Positions 50,738 to 61,161 are shown, counted from the first letter of the stretch. The stretch: 64,000 nucleotides of DNA from Pseudomonas paeninsulae (GCF_035621475.1 NZ_CP141799.1:342001-406000), one strand, 5' to 3'. Program-made: numbers and translations. Notes: a model not told the origin generated them from the letters alone.

Positions 50738-51595
50738 ATGGAGACGACACAGTCGGACTACTCGATTTATCGGCAGGTAGTCACTCAACTGATGAATGAC
50801 CAGGAGCAACTGCCCAGCCTGCCGATGTTGACCCTGGAAATCCGCCGGGCGCTGGCCAGGCCTGAGGTCAGCATGACCCTGCTGATCAGCCTGATCAGCA
50901 AGGATCCGGCGCTCAGTGCGTTGCTGATGAAGTACGCCTCCAGCGCCTTGCTGCGCACCCGCTTGGCACCGAAAACCCTACAGGACGTGTTGCGCGTGCT
51001 CGGCATACAGCAGGTGGATCGGGTGGTGATGCTGCACAGCGTCAAGAGCCTGTTCGTTCTGCACAGCCCCAGCCATAAATTGCTGTTCATGGGCGCCTGG
51101 CAGCGGCTGACCCTGAAGGCGAGCATCTGCGGCTTTCTCGCGCGCAAGGTGGGCAAGGTGCAGGCCGATCATGCGGTGCTCGCCAGCCTGCTCAGCGAGG
51201 TGGGCTCGCTCGCGGTGCTCTCGGCATTCAAGAGCGCTGATCTGGTGCCGACACCGGCGCGTTACCACAGCCTGTGCCAGGTCTACAGCAAATCGCTGGG
51301 GGTGATGCTGCTGAAAAAATGGGCAGTGGATGAGGCCTACGTGGACATCGTGCGCGAGGCGGGCAACTGGACGCTGCAGCGCCAGCGGCAGATCGAGTTG
51401 CTCGATCTGGTCAACCTGAGCCTGTTCCACACCATGCATGACACCAACGGCGAAGCGCAGTTGCCGGCGCTGATCAGTCTGGCCGCCTACGCCAAGCTCG
51501 ATAGCTTACACAATGAAGTGGCGGCGGACGGCAGCCTGGCTCTGGTCAGCCAGCATTGGGACGTAATCCATGAGATGGCCGCAGTGCTGCGCTAA
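50738..51595 (+). CDS. HDOD-domain protein
   Basis: 285 residues from ATG 50738, with GGGAGG 5 nt upstream; ATG 50735 is too close. The HDOD domain fills the N-terminal two thirds: LPSLPMLTLEIRRALARPEVSMTLLISLISKDPALSALLMKYA, then LRVLGIQQVDRVVMLHSV. The HD metal residues of true HD phosphohydrolases are not kept. HDOD proteins link signalling with chemotaxis or c-di-GMP systems; no partner is adjacent. Confidence 0.82.
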   Translation: METTQSDYSIYRQVVTQLMNDQEQLPSLPMLTLEIRRALARPEVSMTLLISLISKDPALSALLMKYASSALLRTRLAPKTLQDVLRVLGIQQVDRVVMLHSVKSLFVLHSPSHKLLFMGAWQRLTLKASICGFLARKVGKVQADHAVLASLLSEVGSLAVLSAFKSADLVPTPARYHSLCQVYSKSLGVMLLKKWAVDEAYVDIVREAGNWTLQRQRQIELLDLVNLSLFHTMHDTNGEAQLPALISLAAYAKLDSLHNEVAADGSLALVSQHWDVIHEMAAVLR

Positions 51596-51734
51596 CGGCT
51601 CGACAGCCCGCTGCATAGCGCTTGGCTAGTGGCCTCTACGGTTAGCGGGTTAACTCAAATTCGCCGGCCTCGGTGGGTCCTGCACCGACACTACAACCTG
51701 CCCTGCGGGCAGCATTCGCCGCGGGCCGCGCCGC

Positions 51735-53912
51735 CTAGGGCTTGCTGCGGTCCTTGAGCAGGTGCGCGGCGAGGGTGCGCAATGGCCCCAGTTGCCGGCA
51801 GATCAGCGCCAGCTGGGTCTGCACCAGTCGCTGCTGGTCGTCCTGTGCATCCGCGTGCTGCTCCAGTTCGGCGGCCAGTTGCTCTTCGGCATCGCTCTGA
51901 ATCGCCACCGCATGTTCCTCGGCAAGGCTCTTGGCGATTTCCTCGAGGCTGGCGGCCAGGCGTGCGGCGCTCGCCGGCAGCGGACTCTGCTGGTCGCCGA
52001 GGACAATTTCGCCGCGATGCGCGCCGAGGCCTGATAGGTAGCTGAGCAGGGTGTGCGACAGCACCAGGAAGCGAAAGCCGGTGTCCGCCTCCTTACGAAA
52101 ATGCCCGGGTTCCATGAGCATGTTGCCGAGGGTGGTGGACAGCGCGGCTTCGGCGTTGTGCGCATTACGCCGGGCCAGGCGGTAGGCCAGGTCGTCGCGC
52201 TTGCCGCTGACATACTGCTGGATGATCTGGCGCAGGTAGGTGCTGTTGCAGCTGAGGGTGTTGGCCAGCATGCGGTTGAGCCGGCGCCCCTGCCAGTCCG
52301 GCAGGATCAGGAACACCGCCAGCCCGGCGATCAGGCTGCCGATCAGGGTGTCGAACAGGCGCGGCAGGATCAAACCGTAACCGTCGCCGACCTGGTTGAA
52401 ACAGAACAGCACCAGCAGGGTGATTGCCGCGGTGGCCAGGGTGTAGCGGTTGCTGCGGGTGGCGAAGAAGGCCACCCCGGCGGCCACGGCGAAGAAGGCT
52501 TGAATCAGTGGGTTGGGGAACAGGTCGAACAACGCCCAGCCGAGCACCAGGCCGAGTACCGTGCCGGCGATCCTTTGCACCAGTTTGCGCCGGGTGGCGC
52601 CGTAGTTTGGCTGGCAGACGAACACCGTGGTCAGCAGGATCCAGTAACCCTGGGTTGGGTGAATCCAGTGCAGCACGCCATAGCCGGCGGCCAGGGCGAT
52701 GGCCAGGCGCAGGGCGTGGCGAAACAGCAGCGAGGTCGGGGTCAGTTGCTGGCGCAAACGATCCGCGACCTCCTTGAGCGAGTGCGGCTCGCGATCCAGC
52801 AGGCTGCTGTCCTGTTGCTCGGCCAGGGCATCGGGGTTGCTGGCGTGGCCGAGCAGTTGGTCGAGGGCGGCGAGGTTGCCGGCCAGGGCGGCTAGCGAGC
52901 GCAGCAGCTGGCGCCAGGCCGGGTTGCTCTGCAGTCCCAGGTGCTGCAATGAGGCATGCAGGTCGTCCAGCGCCTGACTGCACTGCTCGCTGTACTCGAA
53001 CGGCTGGCGCAGTTCGATGGCCTGGGCCAGGCGCTGACAGGCCTCGCCATGCAGGCGCAGCAGGCGCTGGCAACGGAACAGCACATCGCTGTGAAAGAAG
53101 GCTTCGGCCAGTTCGTTGTAGGGGTAATGCGAGGAACTGGCGCGCTCGTGGATGTCCTGGGCGAGGAAGTACAGCTTGAGGTAGCGACTGACCTTGCTGC
53201 CTGGCCGAGCACCGCCGACGCGGTGCAGGATGATTTCCTTGGCGGCATTCAGTGCCGCCACCACCCGACCGTTCTGCTTGGCCAGGGCCAGGCGCCGCTC
53301 TTCCACATCGAGTTGGCGCAGCGGTTCGAACAGGGCGGCCTTGAGCTTGAGGTACTGGCCCAGTTCGCGGAACAGTCGGGCCAGGCTGTGCTGCACCGGC
53401 TGGTTGGCAAACAGCGCATTCCAGATCACCGACAACACCCCGTACCAGGCCGCTCCCGCCACTATTATCAGCGGTTCCAGCCACAGGCCGGCGATGCCGC
53501 CGCGCTGCTCCACACCGATCATGCTGTAGATCGCCAGGATCAGGGTGGCCGAGCCCAGGGTGGCGTAGCGCTCACCGAGGGCGCCGAGCATGGTCAGGGC
53601 GAAGCTGGCCAGGGCCAGGGCGCTGACGAGCAGCCAGGGATAGGGGAACAACCACTCGACCGTATAGGCCGCCGCGCTGAAGCAGCCGAGGGTCACCAGC
53701 AGTGCGGTCAGGCGGCCTTGCCAGCTGTCGTCGGTCTCGGCCAGGGCGCTGGCGATCACCCCGAGAAACAGCGGAATCAACGCCTGCATCCAGTCCTGCG
53801 CCCAGCACAGCCACAGGCTGCCGCTGAGGGCGATGAACACCCGCAGGCTGTAGCTGAATTTATCCAGCGCCCACAGGCGGCGCAGGGAATGGCGAAAAGA
53901 GCTGGCGGGCAT
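51735..53912 (-). CDS. YccS/FUSC-family inner-membrane protein
   Basis: 725 residues with two sets of membrane helices (starting SLRVFIALSGSLWLCWAQ and ALRLAIALAAGYGVLHWIHP) and two long cytoplasmic helical domains. The family signature near the second set is GYWILLTTVFVCQPNYGATRRKLVQRIAGTVLG. Members are proposed aromatic-acid or efflux-type transporters, but E. coli YccS has no firm function. Monocistronic; divergent from the NfeD-slipin pair. Confidence 0.9.
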   Translation of the reverse strand: MPASSFRHSLRRLWALDKFSYSLRVFIALSGSLWLCWAQDWMQALIPLFLGVIASALAETDDSWQGRLTALLVTLGCFSAAAYTVEWLFPYPWLLVSALALASFALTMLGALGERYATLGSATLILAIYSMIGVEQRGGIAGLWLEPLIIVAGAAWYGVLSVIWNALFANQPVQHSLARLFRELGQYLKLKAALFEPLRQLDVEERRLALAKQNGRVVAALNAAKEIILHRVGGARPGSKVSRYLKLYFLAQDIHERASSSHYPYNELAEAFFHSDVLFRCQRLLRLHGEACQRLAQAIELRQPFEYSEQCSQALDDLHASLQHLGLQSNPAWRQLLRSLAALAGNLAALDQLLGHASNPDALAEQQDSSLLDREPHSLKEVADRLRQQLTPTSLLFRHALRLAIALAAGYGVLHWIHPTQGYWILLTTVFVCQPNYGATRRKLVQRIAGTVLGLVLGWALFDLFPNPLIQAFFAVAAGVAFFATRSNRYTLATAAITLLVLFCFNQVGDGYGLILPRLFDTLIGSLIAGLAVFLILPDWQGRRLNRMLANTLSCNSTYLRQIIQQYVSGKRDDLAYRLARRNAHNAEAALSTTLGNMLMEPGHFRKEADTGFRFLVLSHTLLSYLSGLGAHRGEIVLGDQQSPLPASAARLAASLEEIAKSLAEEHAVAIQSDAEEQLAAELEQHADAQDDQQRLVQTQLALICRQLGPLRTLAAHLLKDRSKP

Positions 53913-54119
53913 CCGGGCGACCTTGTGCAGCGGTAATAGTGAGCAGACTAACGGAGTATGCGGGCGTCTGGCACCCTATTGATGACAGCTTTTGTGGCCG
54001 GTCTGCCCGCTCGGGGCGAAGACGCCGACTCTGCGCGAAAACTCATGGACTATCCTCTAAGCAGACAACCGTGCTTTGCCAGTCTTTTGCCACCCCTAAC
54101 GGCTGTCGTGGAGAGGGCC

Positions 54120-55529
54120 GTGAAGGTTTTCCCGATACAGCGTTTGCTCCTGCTCCTGGCCCTGTTGCTCTTGCCCACAGGGCTGACGGCGGCGCCCACT
54201 GTGGTAGTGGAGCTGCGCGTCGATGGCGCGATTGGCCCGGCCAGCGCCGACTATGTGGTGCGCGGCCTGACCCGCGCGGTGAACGAGGGCGCGGTACTGG
54301 TGGTGCTGAGCATCGACACCCCCGGCGGCCTGGACACCTCGATGCGCTCGATCATCAAGGCTATTCTCGCCAGCCCGATTCCGGTGGCCAGCTTCGTTGC
54401 ACCCAGTGGTGCGCGGGCCGCCAGTGCCGGCACCTATATCCTCTATGCCAGCCATATTGCGGCGATGGCGCCGGGCACCAACCTCGGCGCGGCCACCCCA
54501 GTGCAGATCGGCGGCACGCCCGGTGCACCGGCGCCAGCACCGGACAAGCCAGAGAGCGCCGGTAAGGGTGACAAGCCCGGCAGCGCCGCCGAGGCCGAGA
54601 AAGCCGGCGCACCGACCGATACCCTGAGTAAAAAACAAATCAACGATGCATCCGCCTATATCCGTGGCCTGGCGCAGCTGCGCGGGCGCAATGCCGAGTG
54701 GGCCGAGCGGGCGGTGCGCGAGTCGGTCAGCCTGTCCGCCGAAGAAGCGCTCGAGCTCAAGGTGGTCGATTACCTCGCCCGTGACCTGACCGATCTGCTC
54801 ACACAGCTGGACGGTAAACGCTTCACCGCCGCTGGCGTGGAGGTGACGCTGCAAACTGCCGATGCCGTGGTGGTCAGCCGCGAGCCGGACTGGCGCGCAC
54901 GGTTGCTGGCGGTGATCACCAATCCCAGTGTGGCGCTGCTGTTGATGATGATCGGCGTCTACGGTCTGTTCTTCGAGTTTTCCAACCCGGGCAGCGGTGT
55001 CGGCGGTGTGCTCGGTGGTATCTGTCTGATTCTGGCGCTGTACGCCCTGCAGTTGTTGCCGGTCAACTACGCTGGAGTGGCCTTGATCCTGCTCGGCATC
55101 GCCTTTATCACGGCCGAGGCCTTCATGCCGAGTTTCGGCGTGCTCGGGATTGGCGGGTTGGTCGCCTTCGTCTTTGGCGCCTTGATTCTGATCGACACCG
55201 AAGTGCCCGGCTTCGGCATTCCCCTGGCGTTGATCGTGACCCTGGCCCTGACCACGGGAGCGATTATTTTCGCCATCGTCAGCATGGCCTTGCGCGCCAG
55301 GCGTCGCGCCCTGGTCGGCGGCGACAGCGAACTGATCGGCAGTCTGACGCGGATCCAGGCGGTGCAGCCGAGCAACCCGCTGGGCGGCTGGGTGCAACTG
55401 CAAGGAGAGAACTGGCAGGTCGTCAGCCAGGTGCCGCTGCAACCCGGCCAGCAGGTGCGGGTGCTGGCGCGCAAAGGCTCGATGCTGGACGTCGCCACCA
55501 CTGAAGCAACACCGCCACAAGGAGACTGA
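54120..55529 (+). CDS. NfeD-family membrane serine protease (ClpP class)
   Basis: 469 residues from GTG 54120, preceded by GGAGAGG; no ATG is suitably placed. Signal/first helix ([21 protein letters not shown]), a SppA-like protease domain with Ser102 in [14 protein letters not shown] and [14 protein letters not shown], then four C-terminal membrane helices and an OB-fold NfeD domain ([12 protein letters not shown]). A low-complexity Ala/Pro/Lys insert (about residues 133-170) interrupts the protease domain. Partner of the slipin encoded 1 bp downstream. Confidence 0.9.
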   Translation: MKVFPIQRLLLLLALLLLPTGLTAAPTVVVELRVDGAIGPASADYVVRGLTRAVNEGAVLVVLSIDTPGGLDTSMRSIIKAILASPIPVASFVAPSGARAASAGTYILYASHIAAMAPGTNLGAATPVQIGGTPGAPAPAPDKPESAGKGDKPGSAAEAEKAGAPTDTLSKKQINDASAYIRGLAQLRGRNAEWAERAVRESVSLSAEEALELKVVDYLARDLTDLLTQLDGKRFTAAGVEVTLQTADAVVVSREPDWRARLLAVITNPSVALLLMMIGVYGLFFEFSNPGSGVGGVLGGICLILALYALQLLPVNYAGVALILLGIAFITAEAFMPSFGVLGIGGLVAFVFGALILIDTEVPGFGIPLALIVTLALTTGAIIFAIVSMALRARRRALVGGDSELIGSLTRIQAVQPSNPLGGWVQLQGENWQVVSQVPLQPGQQVRVLARKGSMLDVATTEATPPQGD

Positions 55530-55530
55530 C

Positions 55531-56289
55531 ATGGGTTTTGAACTGAGTTTTGCCACGCTGGCGGTGCTGCTGATGGCGCTGCTGGTTTCGGCGTTTCGTA
55601 TCCTGCGCGAATACGAGCGCGGCGTGGTGTTCCAGTTGGGGCGCTTCTGGCGGGTCAAGGGGCCGGGCCTGGTGATCATCATTCCGGGCATCCAGCAGAT
55701 GGTCCGCGTCGACCTGCGCACCATCGTGATGGATGTGCCGACCCAGGACGTGATTTCCCGCGACAACGTCTCGGTCAAGGTCAATGCGGTGATCTACTTT
55801 CGCGTGCTTGACCCGCAGAAGGCGATCATCCAGGTCGAGGATTACCACGCGGCCACCAGCCAGCTGTCGCAAACTACCCTGCGCGCGGTGCTCGGCAAGC
55901 ACGAACTGGACGAGATACTCGCCGAGCGCGAGCGCTTGAATGTCGATATCCAGCAAGTGCTGGATGCACAAACCGACGCCTGGGGCATCAAGGTGGCAAA
56001 TGTCGAGATCAAGCACGTCGACCTCGACGAATCGATGATCCGCGCCATCGCCAAGCAGGCCGAAGCCGAGCGTGAGCGGCGGGCCAAGGTGATTCATGCC
56101 GAGGGTGAATTGCAGGCCTCGGAAAAGCTCATGCAGGCCGCCGAGATGCTCGGCCGCCAACCAGGCGCCATGCAGCTGCGCTACATGCAGACCCTGAGCA
56201 ATATCGCCGGCGACAAGAGCTCGACCATCGTCTTTCCGCTACCGATCGAACTGCTCCAGGGCATGGCCGAACGCAAGGGCAATAATTAG
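55531..56289 (+). CDS. Slipin/stomatin-like SPFH protein
   Basis: 252 residues; one N-terminal membrane segment, then the SPFH domain ([41 protein letters not shown]) and a C-terminal coiled coil ([20 protein letters not shown]). Starts 1 base after the NfeD stop with AAGGAG, the conserved nfeD-slipin operon. The membrane scaffold is the probable substrate or regulator of the NfeD protease. Confidence 0.93.
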   Translation: MGFELSFATLAVLLMALLVSAFRILREYERGVVFQLGRFWRVKGPGLVIIIPGIQQMVRVDLRTIVMDVPTQDVISRDNVSVKVNAVIYFRVLDPQKAIIQVEDYHAATSQLSQTTLRAVLGKHELDEILAERERLNVDIQQVLDAQTDAWGIKVANVEIKHVDLDESMIRAIAKQAEAERERRAKVIHAEGELQASEKLMQAAEMLGRQPGAMQLRYMQTLSNIAGDKSSTIVFPLPIELLQGMAERKGNN

Positions 56290-56296
56290 CCGGCCA

Positions 56297-56339
56297 GCCA
56301 CAGCGCAGGGCTCGCAGCGTGCGAGCCCTGCGCTGTGGC
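56297..56339 (+). terminator. Very stable 20-bp stem-loop after the slipin gene
   Basis: Perfect 20-base arms (56297-56316 and 56320-56339) with a GCG loop, 7 bases past the slipin stop and 23 bases before the next start. No U-tract follows, so it may be a factor-dependent terminator or an mRNA-protective element. Confidence 0.65.
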
Positions 56340-56362
56340 CGAGACTGCTGACGGAGGCTGCG

Positions 56363-57859
56363 ATGAACATTCGCTACGAGAGTATTCTGGCCACCATCGG
56401 CCGCACCCCGGTGATCCGTATCAATCGCCTGGCGCCGCCCGGCATCGAGTTGTACGTCAAGGCGGAAGCCTTCAATCCCATGGGCTCGGTCAAGGACCGC
56501 ATGGCCCTCAGCGTGATCGAAGCGGCCGAAGCCAGCGGTGCACTGCAACCCGGGCAGACGGTGATCGAGGCCACCAGCGGCAACACCGGCATCGGCCTGG
56601 CCATGGTCTGCGCGGCCAAGGGTTACCCGCTGGTGGTGACCATGGCCGAGAACTTCAGCATCGAGCGGCGCAAGATTCTGCGTTTTCTTGGCGCCCGAGT
56701 GGTGCTTACCCCGGCGGCGCTCAAAGGCAGCGGCATGCTCGGCAAGGCCGAGGAACTGGCTGCGGCGCATGGCTGGTTCCTGGTGCGCCAGTTCGAGAAC
56801 GAGGCCAACGCCGACGCCCACACGCGCACCACCGCCCTGGAAATCCTCGAGGCCTTCGCCGATGGCTCGCTCGACTACTTCGTCACCGGCTACGGCACCG
56901 GCGGCACGCTCAAGGGCACCGCGCGGGTGTTGCGCGAGTACCGCCCGGCAACCCGCATCGTGGTCTGCGAGCCGGATAACTCGCCGCTGCTGGGTAGCGG
57001 TATCGAACAAGCGCGTGACGCCGACGGTCGGCCGCTGAACAGTCACCCGGCGTTTCGCCCCCATCTGATGCAAGGCTGGACCCCGGACTTCATCCCCAAA
57101 CTCACCGAAGACGCCCGCCGTCTTGGCCTGATCGACCGGATCGTGCCGATCAACGGTAGCCAAGCCCTGCACTACGCCCGCCAGTTGGCGCGCCAGGAGG
57201 GCATCTTCTGCGGGCCTTCGAGCGGCGCCACCTTCGCTGGCGCCATGGCTGTGGCCGCCGATGCTGCCCCCGGCAGCCGTATCCTGTGCATGCTGCCGGA
57301 CACCGGCGAGCGCTATTTGTCCACGCCGCTGTTCGACGACATCGCCGTCGACATGAGCGAGGAGGAACAGCAGCTGGCCAGCTCGACGCCCAACTACCGC
57401 TTCGACGTCAGCCCCGCCCCGCCAAGTGCCGCGCAGCCAGAGCCTATCGGCGAAGAAGTCGATGCCAAGATCGAGGCGTTGCTGGCGCAGATCCTCGCCG
57501 ACCGCCAGCAACCATTGGTGATGTTCGCCCTGGAGTGGTGCGAGTTCTGCTGGTCGGCGCGCAAGCTGTTCAACGCTCTCGGCGTGCCCTACCGCTCGGT
57601 CGACCTGGACTCGGTCGAGTACCAGCAGGACGACCTCGGCGGCCGCCTGCGTGTGGCGCTGCGGCGCAAGAGCGGGATGCTCAGCATCCCGCAGATATTC
57701 GTCGGTGGCGAACTGGTCGGGGGCTGCAACGAACTGTTTGGCGCCTATGCCGATGGTCGGCTCGCCACGCTGTTGCGTGCCCAGGGCGTCGAATTGGCTG
57801 AGGCGCCTGCGATCGATCCGGCCACCCTGGCGCCGGCCTGGCTGCATCCGCGCAGCTGA
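56363..57859 (+). CDS. Cysteine synthase-like PLP enzyme fused to a glutaredoxin domain
   Basis: 498 residues. The N-terminal fold-type II domain (1 to about 330) has PLP-lysine Lys44 in NPMGSVKDRMA, the TSGNTG loop (71-76), GYGTGGTLKG and CGPSSGATFAGAM. A linker then leads to a glutaredoxin-like domain (about 380-480) with the redox pair WCEFC (Cys393, Cys396) and IPQIFVGGELVGGCNE. The domain order suggests the thiol domain supplies or protects sulfide transfer. Ribosome site GGAGG precedes ATG 56363. Confidence 0.88.
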   Translation: MNIRYESILATIGRTPVIRINRLAPPGIELYVKAEAFNPMGSVKDRMALSVIEAAEASGALQPGQTVIEATSGNTGIGLAMVCAAKGYPLVVTMAENFSIERRKILRFLGARVVLTPAALKGSGMLGKAEELAAAHGWFLVRQFENEANADAHTRTTALEILEAFADGSLDYFVTGYGTGGTLKGTARVLREYRPATRIVVCEPDNSPLLGSGIEQARDADGRPLNSHPAFRPHLMQGWTPDFIPKLTEDARRLGLIDRIVPINGSQALHYARQLARQEGIFCGPSSGATFAGAMAVAADAAPGSRILCMLPDTGERYLSTPLFDDIAVDMSEEEQQLASSTPNYRFDVSPAPPSAAQPEPIGEEVDAKIEALLAQILADRQQPLVMFALEWCEFCWSARKLFNALGVPYRSVDLDSVEYQQDDLGGRLRVALRRKSGMLSIPQIFVGGELVGGCNELFGAYADGRLATLLRAQGVELAEAPAIDPATLAPAWLHPRS

Positions 57860-57880
57860 CAGGCTGCGGACAAACTGTCG

Positions 57881-57906
57881 CGTTCTGCGCCGATTTGCGC
57901 AGAACG
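57881..57906 (+). terminator. Stem-loop after the CysK-glutaredoxin gene
   Basis: CGTTCTGCGC and GCGCAGAACG form perfect 10-base arms around CGATTT, 21 bases past the stop; no U-run. Confidence 0.55.
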
Positions 57907-58021
57907 TGCCGTGATACTGGAGAGAATCGTGGATTTCCCCTGAAGTGCGGCGGATATACAGGGAGGTCGGCGCCATCGCTCTTCTACACTTCAAGTTACT
58001 CGTCGGATTAAGGAGAGAATC

Positions 58022-59146
58022 ATGCGTATCGGTGTTCCCAAAGAGATCAAGAACCATGAGTACCGCGTCGGCTTGACCCCACATTCGGTAGCCGAACTGA
58101 CCAGCCTTGGCCATCAGGTCTGGGTCGAGACGTTGGCCGGCGCCGCGATCGGCTTCAGCGACGGCGACTACCAGACGGCCGGCGCGCAGATCGCCGGGGA
58201 CGCGGCGCAGGTGTTCGCCGAGGCGCAGTTGATCGTCAAGGTCAAGGAACCGCTGACCGCCGAGCGCGCGCGACTGCGCCCCGAACACACGTTATTCACC
58301 TACCTGCACCTGGCGCCGGACCGGCCGCAGACCGACGAGCTGATGGCCAGCGGTGCCACCTGCATCGCCTACGAAACCGTCACCGATAGTCACGGCCGTC
58401 TGCCGCTGCTGGCGCCGATGTCCGAGGTGGCCGGGCGCATGTCGATCCAGGCCGGGGCCAATTGCCTGGAAAAAGCCAAGGGCGGTCGCGGGGTGTTGCT
58501 CGGCGGCGTACCGGGCGTGGCGCCGGGCAAGGTAGTGATCCTCGGCGGCGGCGTGGTCGGCAGTCATGCCCTGGCCATGGCGGTGGGCCTGGGCGCCGAT
58601 GTCACGGTGCTGGACAAGAGCGTCGATGCCCTGCGTCGGTTGGACAACCAGTACGCCAGCCGTATCACCACCCTCTACTCGACTCGCGCCGCGCTGCGCG
58701 AGCAGATTCTGGCGGCCGACCTGGTGATCGGCGGCGTGCTGATTCCCGGTGCCGCCGCGCCCAAACTGATCAGCGCCGAGATGGTCAGGCAGATGCAGCC
58801 CGGTTCGGTGTTGGTGGATGTGGCGATCGACCAGGGTGGCTGTGCCGAGACCTCCAAGGCCACCACCCACGATAATCCGACCTATGTGGTCGACGAAGTG
58901 GTGCATTACTGCGTGGCCAACATGCCCGGCGCGGTGGCGCGCACCTCGACCCTGGCGCTGAACAACGCGACCCTGCCGTTCGTCATCGCCCTCGCCGAGA
59001 AAGGCACGCGCCGCGCGCTGGAGGACGACCCGCATCTGTGCAATGGCCTCAACGTGGCCAAGGGTGTGATTATCTGCGGCAGCGTCGCCGAAGCCCATGG
59101 CTTGCCCTTCCAATCGGCGACCAGCGTGCTGGAGCATCTGCTGTAG
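58022..59146 (+). CDS. ald: Alanine dehydrogenase
   Basis: 374 residues, the usual family length. [20 protein letters not shown] contains the substrate Arg and Lys region; the catalytic His is in [12 protein letters not shown] site [21 protein letters not shown] and Asp in [15 protein letters not shown]. Interconverts L-alanine and pyruvate with NAD. SpuC transfers amino groups to pyruvate, giving alanine that this enzyme could recycle, although the genes lie 51 kb apart. Start after AAGGAG. Confidence 0.95.
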   Translation: MRIGVPKEIKNHEYRVGLTPHSVAELTSLGHQVWVETLAGAAIGFSDGDYQTAGAQIAGDAAQVFAEAQLIVKVKEPLTAERARLRPEHTLFTYLHLAPDRPQTDELMASGATCIAYETVTDSHGRLPLLAPMSEVAGRMSIQAGANCLEKAKGGRGVLLGGVPGVAPGKVVILGGGVVGSHALAMAVGLGADVTVLDKSVDALRRLDNQYASRITTLYSTRAALREQILAADLVIGGVLIPGAAAPKLISAEMVRQMQPGSVLVDVAIDQGGCAETSKATTHDNPTYVVDEVVHYCVANMPGAVARTSTLALNNATLPFVIALAEKGTRRALEDDPHLCNGLNVAKGVIICGSVAEAHGLPFQSATSVLEHLL

Positions 59147-59256
59147 CGCGAGCGGCCGGGGCCCGCACAGGGATGTCTGCTGCTTTTGTGGGAGGGCCGC
59201 CCCGGCGCGATGCTTTTGGCCTTCAGGGCAGGCCTGCTTTCGCTGCGGGGCGCTTC
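59147..59256. other. Gap with a REP-like TTGTGGGAG motif
   Basis: Contains TTTTGTGGGAGGGCCGCCCC followed by GGCGCGATGC, a variant of the Pseudomonas REP core with a GGGC/GCCC stem, between convergent ald and the PAP2 gene. Confidence 0.5.
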
Positions 59257-60051
59257 TCAGCGCCCCGAAATCACGCTGATCCGCCCCAGCAGTGGCAGGC
59301 GCGCCAGTTGGCGGGTCAGTGGTGCGCTGGTGCGCTCCAGCCAGGCGCTGGCCGTGCAGGCGAAGGGGGTATAACAGCCCCATGCCAGCGCCAGCAGGCT
59401 GAGGAACACCCCGCCAACCAGCGCGTCCGAAGCCCAATGGGCGCCAGCGACGAGGCGTGGCAGCATGAACAGCACGGCCATGCTCCAGACCAGTAGCAGC
59501 TTCCAGCCGCGGGCGAAGAAACTCATGAACAGCGCCCAGAGCAGCAGCACCGAGGCGTGGTCGCCGGGGAAGCTGCGGCTGGCGCTGTCTTTCATGTCCC
59601 AGCGCTCGGCCCAGGCGGGGAACAGTTCGGTCAGGCGCGCGCTGCCTTCTACCACCAGTGAGGCGCTAGGCCGTTGCCAGTCCATCAGTTTGACCAGATC
59701 GGCGAAACCGACGCGTATCAGCAGCATTACCAGCAGGACGGCGAAAAAGGCGAACAGCGCTCGGCGCACCTGGGCAGCGCTGAATACCAGGTCGGCCTTG
59801 AGCATCACTGCCAGCATCAGCAAGCCGACGCCCATATCCGTCGGACGCATGCTGCCGATGGCCCAGATGTGCGCCCACAGACCGACCGCGTGCACCGGCT
59901 CGTTGAGCAGGGCGAACAGTAGCAGGTCGAGTCGATCCCACAGTTGGCGGGTTGGCTGCCACAGCCAGCTGGCGAGCAGCAGCATGGCGCTAATGTGGCA
60001 GATCAGCAGGGGGCGCAGGCGCCATTGGCTGTTGACGAAAGTGCAGGGCAT
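59257..60051 (-). CDS. PAP2-family membrane phosphatase
   Basis: 264 residues from ATG 60051 with AAGGAG upstream. Six membrane helices. Phosphatase motifs are K...RP in KLMDWQRPS, SRSFPGDHA (motif 2) and RLVAGAHWASDALVG (motif 3), which form the catalytic His/Arg site at the periplasmic face. Probably dephosphorylates a lipid pyrophosphate such as undecaprenyl or phosphatidic lipids. Confidence 0.85.
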   Translation of the reverse strand: MPCTFVNSQWRLRPLLICHISAMLLLASWLWQPTRQLWDRLDLLLFALLNEPVHAVGLWAHIWAIGSMRPTDMGVGLLMLAVMLKADLVFSAAQVRRALFAFFAVLLVMLLIRVGFADLVKLMDWQRPSASLVVEGSARLTELFPAWAERWDMKDSASRSFPGDHASVLLLWALFMSFFARGWKLLLVWSMAVLFMLPRLVAGAHWASDALVGGVFLSLLALAWGCYTPFACTASAWLERTSAPLTRQLARLPLLGRISVISGR

Positions 60052-60205
60052 GCTACCGCTCCTTGGTGGAAATAATGGTGCGCCTTCCCAGGCGGCGCGC
60101 ATTGTAGGGGAGCTGGTTGGGGTTTGCATGTGATCTGAGCCGCAAATCCCCCCGAAGATTGATCGTCAATCGGCAAGCCCGTGGCGGTCATTCGGCGTGC
60201 GGTCC

Positions 60206-60234
60206 TTGGTTAGCGCGGCATTTGTGCATAAAAT
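60206..60234 (+). promoter_or_regulatory. Sigma-70-like promoter of hslO
   Basis: TTGGTT (60206-60211), a 17-nt spacer and TAAAAT (60229-60234), 40 bp before the start. Good -10 match; the -35 is moderate. Confidence 0.5.
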
Positions 60235-60273
60235 CGCCTGCTTTTCGCAGTTCCCCTTGCAGGCGAGCCCGCT

Positions 60274-61161
60274 ATGCCCGATTTCACCCAACGCTTTCTG
60301 TTCGACGACACCGACATTCGCGGCGAGTTGGTCGTCCTGGGCGAGAGCTACCAGCACGTGCTGGCCAAACATGAATACCCGCAGCCGGTCGCGCAATTGC
60401 TTGGCGAACTGATGGCCGCTGCATCCTTGCTGGTTGGCACCCTGAAGTTCGACGGCCTGCTGATTTTGCAGGCGCGCTCCTCGGGTGCGCTGCCGTTGTT
60501 GATGGTCGAATGCTCCAGCGCCGGCGAACTGCGCGGGATCGCCCGCTACCAGGCCGAACAGATCAGTGCCGATGCCGGCCTGGCCGAGCTGATGCCCGAT
60601 GGAGTGCTGGCGATGACCATCGACCCCGCCCAGGGGCAGCGCTATCAAGGCATCGTTGACCTGGACGGCGCCACGCTGAGCGATTGCCTGACCAACTATT
60701 TCACCACGTCCGAGCAACTGGCCACCCGCTTCTGGCTGTGTGCCGACGGTCAGCGCGCGCGCGGCCTGCTGCTCCAGCAGTTGCCCGCCGATCGACTGCA
60801 AGATCCGCAAGAGCGCGAGGCCAGCTGGCAGCATGCGGCGACCCTGGCCGGCACCCTGACCCACGAAGAGCTGCTCGGTCTGGACAATGAAACCCTGCTG
60901 CACCGTCTCTATCATGAAGAGTCGCTACGCCTGTTCGAGCCGCGTCCGCTACAGTTTCGTTGCAGCTGCTCGCGTGAACGTTCGGCCAATGCGCTGGTCA
61001 GTTTAGGTCAGGCCGATGCCGAGCTGCTGCTGAGTGAGCATGCCGGCCAGGTGGTGATCGATTGCCAGTTCTGCAACCAGCGCTACGCGTTTGACGCGGC
61101 CGACATCGTCCAGCTATTCATCGGCGGCGGCAGCGCAGGGCCTGCGGACACGCTGCATTGA
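60274..61161 (+). CDS. hslO: Redox-regulated chaperone Hsp33
   Basis: 295 residues. The C-terminal zinc/redox switch is CSCSRE (CXC) and CQFCNQRY (CXXC), the Hsp33 signature. The N-terminal domain begins [20 protein letters not shown] with [18 protein letters not shown]. Cytoplasmic holdase activated by disulfide formation under oxidative and heat stress. Alone in this position, before pckA. Confidence 0.95.
   Translation: MPDFTQRFLFDDTDIRGELVVLGESYQHVLAKHEYPQPVAQLLGELMAAASLLVGTLKFDGLLILQARSSGALPLLMVECSSAGELRGIARYQAEQISADAGLAELMPDGVLAMTIDPAQGQRYQGIVDLDGATLSDCLTNYFTTSEQLATRFWLCADGQRARGLLLQQLPADRLQDPQEREASWQHAATLAGTLTHEELLGLDNETLLHRLYHEESLRLFEPRPLQFRCSCSRERSANALVSLGQADAELLLSEHAGQVVIDCQFCNQRYAFDAADIVQLFIGGGSAGPADTLH

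Noticed and set aside
54096..55784. 562-codon open frame on the minus strand opposite the NfeD and slipin genes
   Set aside because: It is antisense to two well-supported genes, lacks a recognisable domain and has the Gln/His-rich composition typical of shadow frames in GC-rich DNA.
56129..58288. 719-codon open frame on the minus strand opposite the CysK-glutaredoxin gene
   Set aside because: No motifs, and it crosses the slipin, CysK-glutaredoxin and ald genes; their PLP, redox and NAD signatures on the plus strand are decisive.
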